Positions 46,010 through 52,915 of a stretch of DNA of 64,000 nucleotides are shown here, piece by piece (position 1 is the stretch's first letter; every line of letters begins with the position of its first letter). The stretch lies in NCBI GenBank assembly GCA_047833645.1, contig CP181259.1:2046001-2110000 (forward strand), in the 5' to 3' direction. This DNA is from Pseudolactococcus sp041800635 (GTDB taxonomy: Bacteria; Bacillota; Bacilli; Lactobacillales; Streptococcaceae). A program made the translations under genes and the position numbers. Under the pieces are notes generated by a model that was not told the DNA's origin, did no database searches, and saw only the letters and a list, made by a program, of their open reading frames with translations.

Positions 46010-46046
46010 TATCATCAACCATCTATCATCAACCATCAATCATCAA
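46010..46046. repeat. Short ATCATCAACC-type direct repeats
   Basis: ATCATCAACC occurs twice with further partial copies (ATCAATC) between the leuS stop and its terminator; a slippage-prone microsatellite without coding role. Confidence 0.6.
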
Positions 46047-46078
46047 TCGTTTGGAAAAATTTCCAGGCGATTTTTTTT
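46047..46078 (+). terminator. leuS terminator
   Basis: 11-bp stem TCGTTTGGAAA/TTTCCAGGCGA (two G-U pairs), AA loop, then eight T. Confidence 0.88.
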
Positions 46079-46102
46079 AGGCATGAAAAAACCTTTCCTT
46101 AG

Positions 46103-46171
46103 ATTTCTAAGTTAAAATGATATACTTTTCTAAGTTGAAGTGGTATACTTTTCTTAATTTAAGTGGTATAG
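46103..46171. repeat. Three 23-bp iterons upstream of the small ORF
   Basis: Exactly contiguous 23-bp units at 46103-46125, 46126-46148 and 46149-46171, each of the form TTTTCTAAGTTGAAGTGGTATAC. The last unit runs into GTATAGTATAGT, a likely -10 region, about 40 bp before the small ORF. Spacing close to two helical turns suggests binding sites for a regulator. Confidence 0.75.
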
Positions 46172-46210
46172 TATAGTGTATTGTGACAAAATTAGGAGGT
46201 AATTGTTAAA

Positions 46211-46318
46211 ATGAATGATGAACGTGCTCAAATAGTTTGTGATAAAAATAGGGGTCACCGTATTCGGATAGTTAAAGCAAAAGCTGCGATAGATTTAGAT
46301 GCGACTAAGAGATTTTGA
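46211..46318 (+). CDS. Small ORF, 35 aa, basic
   Basis: ATG 46211 follows TTAGGAGGTAA with a 9-nt gap, the best ribosome binding site in this stretch. Product is hydrophilic and basic (RGHRIRIVKAKAAIDLD) and unlike anything I recognise. It is placed between the iterons and the broken DUF6056 gene. It may be a leader peptide or the remnant of a longer gene. Confidence 0.4.
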   Translation: MNDERAQIVCDKNRGHRIRIVKAKAAIDLDATKRF

Positions 46319-46333
46319 AGGATTAGGACTGTT

Positions 46334-47188
46334 ATGATGAAAAAAATATAAACTATTACTTGTTGTTCTGAGTACCCTTGTCCTCTGTATTAACTTCATT
46401 TTTATTCTGAATTTGAATCGATTTTCAGGTTATACAGGCGATGATTTTCTATATCATTTTGTCTACACCGGTGCTTGGCCTAGTCAAAACTTGAGGGAAT
46501 ACCATAACTTGTGGGATTGGATTTCGGCGGTGCATACGCATATGACGATTTGGAATGCGCGAATGACCTCGATTATATTTGAAATTTTTGCGATGCAAAT
46601 TCCCAAAGGCTTGTTCAATATCCTTAATTCCGTTATCTATGTCTTGGTAGGTTTTTTATTCAATGTCCTTGTGAGTGGCAAACAAGCCTTTTTAAAACCT
46701 GTCCGGTTGGCTTTGACATTTCTTTTAATGTGGTTTTTTATTCCCGGCATGGGATCAACAATACTTTGGGTAAGTGGCGCAGCAAATTATCTCTGGCCAA
46801 GCCTAGTGATTCTTCTCTTTTTCTTACCTTTTCGATTTGATATCGCTGTTAGCAATAATTGGATCAGTTTAGGGCTCTTTATTTTAGGGCTTTTGACAGG
46901 ACTAACAAATGAAGTGGGCGGCTCGACTGCTGTTTTACTTGCCCTTCTTTTTATGGTTGTTAATTATAAAAGATGGCCCAGTGGACGTGTCCTGACTCAG
47001 GCTGCGGGTGTATTCGGCGCTGGTATTGGTTTTGTTGTTCAGCTGACGCTCTCTTCGGGCTCCGCGGAAACACAAAATTATGGCAAGTCGGCAGGGCTAT
47101 TACAGCGTATAAGTGATGTTTTTTTAGGTACCATTCAGCATTCGGGGCTTTTGATATTGGCCATTCTTTTGCTTGGCGGTCTACTTTA
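46334..47188 (+). pseudogene. DUF6056-like polytopic membrane protein, frameshifted and cut by an IS
   Basis: ATG codons at 46334 and 46337 are followed after a few codons by TAA because of a 7-A run (46340-46346). Removing one A joins the start to the long frame: MKKYKLLLVVLSTLVLCIN and so on. The open part from 46413 has FSGYTGDDFLYHFVY, typical of the DUF6056/glycosyltransferase-like group, and several membrane segments (GFLFNVLVSG, LTFLLMWFFIPGM, LGLFILGLLTGLTNEVGG). The IS5 copy at 47189 removes the C-terminal half. The real product was probably a surface-polysaccharide-related membrane protein, which is inference. Confidence 0.7.
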
Positions 47189-48388
47189 GGGCACCTCTAA
47201 AAACGTATGAAAAGAGGTATAATAGATTAAAAATAAGCTAACGAGGTATTGAAGATGAATTTATTTGGAGATAGCGACTATCTTGAAAAATTAAGTTTAA
47301 AAGGAGACCCTCTTGAGCGGCTAGAAAAAGTGGTTGATTTCGAGTGTTTTCGCCCAACTCTTAACCGGATTTTTAAGTATGATTTAAAAAACAAATCTCA
47401 TGGTGGTAGACCGCCCTATGACCTTGTTTTAATGTTGAAAATTCTAATTTTACAACGCTTATACAATCTATCTGATGATGCAATGGAATATCAAATGATT
47501 GACCGGATTTCGTTTAGAAGATTCCTTAAGATTGATGACAAGGTACCAGACGCAAAGACTATCTGGAACTTTAGAAATCAGCTATCAAAATCTAATAGAG
47601 GGAACTGGCTTTTTTCTGCCTTTCAAGAAAAACTTGAATCACAAGGGATGATCGCTCATAAAGGACAGATTGTTGATGCAACATTCATAGAGGCGCCTAA
47701 ACAACGTAATCCAAAAGACGAAAATGAATTGATTAAAGCAAATAGGGTACCAGTGAATTGGACGAAGAACAAAAGAGCACAGAAGGATACAGCTGCTCGC
47801 TGGACAATTAAAGGTAATGAGAGACACTATGGCTACAAAAATCATATTGCTATAGATACCAAATCAAAATTCGTAAAGAATTATCAAACAACGCCTGCAA
47901 ATGTGCATGATTCTCAAGTAATAGGCGTTCTTGTTGATCCCGATGAGATCACCTTAGCAGACTCAGCTTATCAAAATCAAGCAACACCTAAAGGTGCTGA
48001 ACTTTTTACCTGTCTTAAAAACACACGTTGTAAATCTCTTAAGGCAGACGATAAAATGTTTAATAAAATCATTTCGAAAATACGTGTCCGTAATGAACAT
48101 GTATTTGGCTTTGTTGAAAATTCAATGCATGGTTCTAGTTTACGTTCTATTGGATTCGATCGAGCTGTTTTAAATACTGACCTTACAAATCTGACTTATA
48201 ACTTATTGAGGTACGAACAAGTTAAACGTTTAAATCTCAAAACATGGAGGTAATCTGTCTAAAATAAGAATAAACAGTCAAGTGGCGTCTGTAACATAAA
48301 GAAAAACACAGTAGACTATGCTTAGTTTTCTGTGTTTTCTTCTAATTTCATTTAGAGGTGAATTAATTGGTAGTTATTAGAGGTGCCC
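47189..48388 (+). mobile_element. IS5-family insertion sequence, copy 2 (1200 bp)
   Basis: Same length and ends as the copy at 26725. The flanking 4-mers differ (TTTA at left, TTGA at right), so there is no perfect target duplication, unlike copy 1. It separates two unrelated gene remnants. Confidence 0.93.
47255..48253 (+). CDS. IS5-family transposase, copy 2
   Basis: 332 aa, almost identical to copy 1. Two substitutions are visible: Asn18 to Asp, and Ile280 to Asn directly before the catalytic Glu281 (RNEHVFGF instead of RIEHVFGF). The Asp and Glu catalytic residues are retained. The second change removes a hydrophobic residue next to the active site and may affect activity. Confidence 0.94.
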   Translation: MNLFGDSDYLEKLSLKGDPLERLEKVVDFECFRPTLNRIFKYDLKNKSHGGRPPYDLVLMLKILILQRLYNLSDDAMEYQMIDRISFRRFLKIDDKVPDAKTIWNFRNQLSKSNRGNWLFSAFQEKLESQGMIAHKGQIVDATFIEAPKQRNPKDENELIKANRVPVNWTKNKRAQKDTAARWTIKGNERHYGYKNHIAIDTKSKFVKNYQTTPANVHDSQVIGVLVDPDEITLADSAYQNQATPKGAELFTCLKNTRCKSLKADDKMFNKIISKIRVRNEHVFGFVENSMHGSSLRSIGFDRAVLNTDLTNLTYNLLRYEQVKRLNLKTWR

Positions 48389-48392
48389 TTGA

Positions 48393-48680
48393 GATCAAGA
48401 TACCCGTTTTGCGACGACGTTAGATGCGTCAGATCGTCAGCAAGCCTTTGCCTTGAGTTATGGGGATATCCATGGTCATATGGGCGTCCCAGAAGCAGAT
48501 GCTAGTGTGCCCCTATTAGATTTCTCTAACATTGCGTCCAAGGAGTTTTGGCTCCGCTCGGCCGGCAGCAACTCTCCTCGTGCGGGCTTTGTCTACGCGG
48601 GCACGATCAACGACTACAGCTACGGTATTGTGGATAGCACCCTCCCTGTCCGTCCCGCTTTGTCTCTCTTAATTCAATAA
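48393..48680 (+). pseudogene. C-terminal fragment of a DUF6273-like surface protein
   Basis: Open frame of 95 codons starting within the IS boundary and lacking its N terminus. The sequence EFWLRSAGSNSPRAGFVYAG and PVRPALSLL has the WLRS-PG and VRPAL pattern of DUF6273 domains, found at the ends of variable surface proteins. The possible TTG start at 48453 has no ribosome binding site. Together with the truncated DUF6056 gene left of the IS it marks a deletion. Confidence 0.65.
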
Positions 48681-48780
48681 TCTGACATCTGTTTTGAATC
48701 AGACTTAACAAAGAGTTTGTGAAAGATATGGAATAACAGAAGAAACTAACTAATTAAACGATTAAAGCGATTAATCAAAG

Positions 48781-48810
48781 ACAGCCTTTCGAATGTGAAA
48801 GGCTGTTTTT
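48781..48810 (+). terminator. Terminator after the DUF6273-like fragment
   Basis: 10-bp perfect stem ACAGCCTTTC/GAAAGGCTGT, 6-nt loop, then TTTT. Confidence 0.88.
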
Positions 48811-48897
48811 GTGGTGCACCAAGCTCACGAGCAACGAAAAAGTGATGATCAGCGGATACGGTGTGTTTACGTTAAGTTTAACCATTTCTTGCTTAAC
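48811..48897. other. Short non-coding stretch between two terminators
   Basis: No gene seen. A few dozen codons are open but without start signals; probably decayed sequence of the accessory locus. Confidence 0.4.
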
Positions 48898-48928
48898 AAA
48901 ACAGCCCCTCGGTTTGAAGGGCTGTTTT
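48898..48928 (+). terminator. Second terminator, AACAGCCC type
   Basis: AACAGCCC/GGGCTGTT stem with flanking A and T runs and a 10-nt loop; similar in sequence to the preceding one, and may serve the minus-strand Fe-S gene as well. Confidence 0.75.
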
Positions 48929-48995
48929 GTGGTTTTTAACATGGGTTAAGTCTCATCTGTGACCATTTTCCCGTCGAAAAAGGGGGAAAAGTGGG

Positions 48996-49346
48996 TTATT
49001 TAGCTTGTCGATAATCTAGGATTTGGACGTTGCTGTCGATGACTTCGCCTGAGGCTTTGAGTTGGACGCGTTTGTCGGTATTTTCGGTGATTGTCATGTC
49101 GTTTTCGAGGAACATTTCACCGTATTTTTTGAAGTGTAGGGGCGCGAAGTTTGAGTCAATGATGATGTCAAAGATCTCGGGCACGGTACCTTTATCGATG
49201 GCAATCAAGCGGTAGTTGGTGCCGATCGAGCAGCCTTCGACGGGGCGGCCAGTTTCGCCAAGGGTGTTATCGAAATCTAGCACGAGGTCGGCGTCGGTCC
49301 AGTCTGCCAGTCTTGCGAGCATTTTGTCGTCAAATGTAATTTTCAT
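48996..49346 (-). CDS. Fe-S cluster biosynthesis (HesB/IscA-like) family protein
   Basis: 116 aa. Resembles the short Gram-positive HesB-like proteins (KITFDDKMLARLAD, GCSIGTNYRLIAIDKG, FDIIIDSNFAPLHFKKYGEMFL). Only one cysteine is visible (in VEGCSIG), whereas true A-type carriers have three, so a role as an Fe-S scaffold is doubtful; this is common for the lactic acid bacterial version. ATG 49346 has a GGAGG-type site upstream (plus-strand CCTCC at 49356). Divergent from recQ. Confidence 0.78.
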   Translation of the reverse strand: MKITFDDKMLARLADWTDADLVLDFDNTLGETGRPVEGCSIGTNYRLIAIDKGTVPEIFDIIIDSNFAPLHFKKYGEMFLENDMTITENTDKRVQLKASGEVIDSNVQILDYRQAK

Positions 49347-49471
49347 GAGAATACCTCCTAGGGTTATTATACCGCTCTGGTCGGGATTTTACAAAGGAAA
49401 GTGATTGTGGATGGCAAAACAATGGGAAAGTTGGTGGTTGATGATGCAAATCTGACAGATATCAGGCTTTT

Positions 49472-49480
49472 TGCTATAAT
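49472..49480 (+). promoter_or_regulatory. Extended -10 of recQ, implies leaderless mRNA
   Basis: TG-C-TATAAT ends 6 nt before ATG 49487; no Shine-Dalgarno. Confidence 0.6.
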
Positions 49481-49486
49481 AAAAAG

Positions 49487-51286
49487 ATGACAACTGCACA
49501 CGATATATTAAAAACGATTTATGGTTATGATCGCTTTCGAGAGGGGCAAGAAGCGATTATTAACAGTGTTTTAGCGGGTAAACGGACGCTCGGGATTATG
49601 CCGACGGGTGGCGGGAAGTCGCTGACTTATCAGATTCCGGCGATTTTATCAGACGGCCTGACCATGGTCGTCTCACCGTTGATTTCTTTGATGAAAAACC
49701 AGGTCGACGAGTTGGTCGCGGCGGGTGTTTCAGCGACCATGATCAATAGCTCGCTCGATTTTGAGGACATTAAAACCCGCACATCTGACATTCGCCAAGG
49801 CGTTTATCAAATCTTTTTTGTTGCGCCTGAGCGGCTAGAAGACCCTTACTTTTACAACTTTTTGCAGTCCTTAGATTTGACCTTGGTGGTCATCGATGAG
49901 GTCCACGTCTTGTCCCAGTGGGGGCATGATTTTAGGCCGGCCTATCTGCGGGCGGTGGACTTGATTGAAGGCTTAACCAATCGACCCAATGTCATGGCAC
50001 TGACTGCCACAGCGACTGAAAAAGTGCAAGCCGATTTGGTTCGTATCCTCAACATTGACGAAACGATTGTCACTGGATTTGCCAGAGCTAATCTGGCCAT
50101 CAAAATCGAAAAAGGCCTGACGGACGCTGAAAAACGGAAATATGTGGTGTCCTATGTCAAAAATCACCCCAACGATGTCGGGATTATCTATGCTGGCACG
50201 CGTAAAAAAGTTAACGAAATTTGTGATCTCCTCAAACAATCGGGCCTTTCAGCCGGTCGTTATCATGCGGGGATGACCGATTTACAGCGCGAAACCGCTC
50301 AAAATGGCTTTCTCTATGACGACTATCAAGTCATCGTCGCCACCAACGCTTTTGGGATGGGGATCAACAAAACCAACGTCCGCTATGTCCTCCACCTGAC
50401 CATGCCAGGTGCCATCGAAGCCTATTACCAGGAGATTGGTCGGGCGGGTCGTGATGGTCTGCCCAGTGAGACCGTGTTATTATATTCGGCGCGAGATATT
50501 CAGCTCCAACGTTATTTCATCGACATGGCTGAAAACCAAGACCCCGCTTATCGCCATAAAGAACTCGCTAAATTACAGGAGATGACCGCTTTTGCCAGCA
50601 CGCAGATGTGTTTACAGCGTTATATTATCCAGTACTTTGGTGAAGAGATGCCGGATTGTGGGATCTGCTCCAATTGCACCGACGACCGGGAGTTGATCGA
50701 TGTGACCGTAGACGTCCAAAAAGTCCTCTCAAACATCGTCCGGATGCGCCAGATGCGCGACGGCAGCTATTCTCGGACCCAGGTGGTCAACGTCCTGCGC
50801 GGCAAATTGCCCGACAAGATGCTCTGGACCGGCTTCGACACCCTCTCGACCTACGGCCTCATGTCCGACTGGTCGCTCAAAAAGCTCAATAGCTTTGTCG
50901 ATTATTTGGTGGCGGACGGCTATCTCGACGTTGCGGGCGAGTATAATGGCCTCAGTGTTTCTGAAAACGGTATCCAAGTCTTAAAAGGCCAGTTGACCGT
51001 TACCATGCGCGAAATTAAAGTCAGAGAAACGCTAGAGAAGTCCCGTTCATCGAAACGGGAAGTCGGCGGCGAACTCTTTGAACTCCTGCGACAACAACGC
51101 ACCGTCTTCGCCAAAGAACTGGCCATCCCACCTTTCATGGTCTTTTCAGACCAAGTCTTGATGAACTTAGCAGACGCCAAACCTTTATCCTTATCCGATA
51201 TGCTCAATGTTTCAGGCATCGGTGAGAAAAAAGCCGACCAATTCGGTCAAGCTTTTCTAGCAGTCATTCAACATTATGTGAATTAA
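49487..51286 (+). CDS. recQ: ATP-dependent DNA helicase RecQ
   Basis: 599 aa 3'-5' helicase of recombination and fork repair. Motif 0 YGYDRFREGQEAII, Walker A PTGGGKSLTYQIPA, Walker B IDEVH (Val for the usual Ala of DEAH), motif VI QEIGRAGRDG; RQC zinc-binding cysteines in MCLQRYIIQYF and CGICSNC (about residues 370-395); C-terminal HRDC domain (about 520-599; FMVFSDQVLMNLADAKPLSL). ATG 49487 directly follows the -10 box. Confidence 0.96.
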   Translation: MTTAHDILKTIYGYDRFREGQEAIINSVLAGKRTLGIMPTGGGKSLTYQIPAILSDGLTMVVSPLISLMKNQVDELVAAGVSATMINSSLDFEDIKTRTSDIRQGVYQIFFVAPERLEDPYFYNFLQSLDLTLVVIDEVHVLSQWGHDFRPAYLRAVDLIEGLTNRPNVMALTATATEKVQADLVRILNIDETIVTGFARANLAIKIEKGLTDAEKRKYVVSYVKNHPNDVGIIYAGTRKKVNEICDLLKQSGLSAGRYHAGMTDLQRETAQNGFLYDDYQVIVATNAFGMGINKTNVRYVLHLTMPGAIEAYYQEIGRAGRDGLPSETVLLYSARDIQLQRYFIDMAENQDPAYRHKELAKLQEMTAFASTQMCLQRYIIQYFGEEMPDCGICSNCTDDRELIDVTVDVQKVLSNIVRMRQMRDGSYSRTQVVNVLRGKLPDKMLWTGFDTLSTYGLMSDWSLKKLNSFVDYLVADGYLDVAGEYNGLSVSENGIQVLKGQLTVTMREIKVRETLEKSRSSKREVGGELFELLRQQRTVFAKELAIPPFMVFSDQVLMNLADAKPLSLSDMLNVSGIGEKKADQFGQAFLAVIQHYVN

Positions 51287-51324
51287 AACGTCTCCTCATG
51301 AGTTATCACGAGCAGGCGTTTTTT
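51285..51324 (+). terminator. recQ terminator
   Basis: Stem AAAACGTCT-CTC/GAG-AGGCGTTTT with one internal mismatch, followed by T residues. Confidence 0.75.
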
Positions 51325-51353
51325 AATTTCTCACATCAGTCAGCACTTTTTGC

Positions 51354-51390
51354 GAATTTGGACATCTTTCCCAGAAAGATGTCCAAATTC
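51354..51390. repeat. Perfect 17-bp inverted repeat with 3-nt loop
   Basis: GAATTTGGACATCTTTC, CCA, GAAAGATGTCCAAATTC. No T-run follows, so it does not look like a simple terminator. The arm resembles part of the 61-bp repeat at 26433 (AATTGG-CATTCTTTC). Confidence 0.8.
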
Positions 51391-51445
51391 ACACCAAATA
51401 GCGATTGATTGACTAATTTTGGTGATTCATTGAGCAGTCAGACAG

Positions 51446-51503
51446 AAATAGGCGATGAACGACTGTCGATTGATATCGCCGATCGTTCATCGCCTATTTT
51501 TAA
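51446..51503 (-). terminator. Bidirectional terminator of the lactate oxidase gene
   Basis: Perfect 17-bp stem AAATAGGCGATGAACGA/TCGTTCATCGCCTATTT with a 20-nt loop and T-runs on both strands. Confidence 0.87.
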
Positions 51504-51527
51504 GAGCAAGTGTTTTTATCTATCTGT

Positions 51528-52637
51528 TTATTTGGCGTCCAATAGTTCCGTTGCTTTAATTTCAGCAACAGTGTGTGTACCAGCGAGTTGCATGGTGATC
51601 AGGAGTTCTTTTTTGAAGTGATTGAAGACGTCGGTCACGCCTTGGCTGCCACCGAGGTTAAGGCCCCAAAGCATGGGTCTACCGATGCCGACTACATCAG
51701 CACCACTTGCCAGCGCTTTGAAGATGTGTTGGCCACGTCGGACACCTGAGTCGAAGACGATGGGCACACGTTTGTTGACGACTTGGGCGATGTCAGCCAG
51801 GACATCAAAACTCGCTGGGTCACTGTCGAGTTGTCGGCCACCATGGTTAGAAATCCAGAGGCCATCTACCCCGGCCTTGATCAAAGGTTCAACGTCTTTG
51901 GGAGACTGAACGCCCTTGACAAAAACGGGCAGGTGGGTGTAGTCTTTGATGAAGGTGATGTCTTTCAGGCTCAGGGCTTGTTTGGCCTTGGCGTAGATGG
52001 CGGCGATGCCTTCGCCGGAGCCTGTTTCGCCGTCAGCTGACAGTTTTGACCATTCTTCGAGGTTGCGCATGACGTTTGGGAAGGTGAAGTTGTTGACGAT
52101 GTCGGCTTCGCGGTAACCACCGAGGGTGGAGTCGGCGGTTAAGATAATGGCTTTGTAGCCGCCTTTGACGGCTTTATCGAGGATCCAGCGGTTGAAGTTG
52201 TCGTCTTTGCTCATGTAAAGTTGGAAAAATTTAGGCGATTCAGGTGCGACTTTTGCCACATCATCAACGGTTGCATTGCCGTAAGTTGACAGACTGAAAA
52301 TGGTCCCCGCATCGGCAACACCTTGCGCCGTATCTAGTTCAGCACGTTCATGTACGAGACCATGTGCGGCAATCGGGACAGCAATAATCGGCGCTGAGAG
52401 TTTGAGACCGAGAAACTCAGTTGTCAAGTCAGGATTTTCGATAGCCTGCAGGACGCGCGGGGCAATCAGCTTATGGTTGAAAGCAAGGGGATTGACTTTT
52501 AAGACGAGTTCATCTTCGGCGGCACCGGAGAGATAGCCGAAAGCACCCGTTGCCATGTTGGCTGCAACCTGGGCTTCAAGTGCTGGAATATCCAAGATGT
52601 CAATGTGGCGTTCTTGTGTTGAGGTAATGTAGCGCAT
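51528..52637 (-). CDS. lox: Lactate oxidase (FMN alpha-hydroxy acid oxidase)
   Basis: 369 aa FMN enzyme oxidising L-lactate with O2 to pyruvate and H2O2. Family landmarks: GAFGYLSGAAEDE near residues 32-44 (active-site Tyr), TADSTLGGYREAD (Arg/Gly loop as in Aerococcus lactate oxidase), VKGVQSPKDVE, WISNHGGRQLDSDPA (catalytic His and Arg), FDSGVRRGQHIFKALA and GIGRPMLWGL (FMN phosphate). Start at ATG 52637 with AAGGAGC upstream; an earlier in-frame start at 52679 lacks one. Lactate versus another hydroxy acid is inferred from similarity and host. Confidence 0.88.
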   Translation of the reverse strand: MRYITSTQERHIDILDIPALEAQVAANMATGAFGYLSGAAEDELVLKVNPLAFNHKLIAPRVLQAIENPDLTTEFLGLKLSAPIIAVPIAAHGLVHERAELDTAQGVADAGTIFSLSTYGNATVDDVAKVAPESPKFFQLYMSKDDNFNRWILDKAVKGGYKAIILTADSTLGGYREADIVNNFTFPNVMRNLEEWSKLSADGETGSGEGIAAIYAKAKQALSLKDITFIKDYTHLPVFVKGVQSPKDVEPLIKAGVDGLWISNHGGRQLDSDPASFDVLADIAQVVNKRVPIVFDSGVRRGQHIFKALASGADVVGIGRPMLWGLNLGGSQGVTDVFNHFKKELLITMQLAGTHTVAEIKATELLDAK

Positions 52638-52679
52638 AATGTGCTCCTTTTCTACGAAATAAGAAAGACGACTGTTCAC

Positions 52680-52915
52680 TGTTCTTGCGATGGGTCTTGT
52701 AAGTTAGGCCATCCTGAGCGGCTAGGCTTAGTCAAGTGATGCTAGTTTTTAGCCAGACAAGACTCATCAAACTGTTACAATTTTATTATGAGCTTATTTA
52801 TCAAATCATTCAAAAATTAACTCACTTTGATTTTACTTTTCTGACTAAATGAACTATAATTAAAATGTAGGTTTTTACAAAAAAATTAGAATTTATAATA
52901 TTTAGGAGACGTTAA
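52680..52915. other. Divergent regulatory region between lox and the NADH dehydrogenase
   Basis: 236 bp holding both promoters. A TATAAT at about 52855 serves the plus-strand gene. I found no clear Rex palindrome or catabolite (cre) site by eye. Confidence 0.45.
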
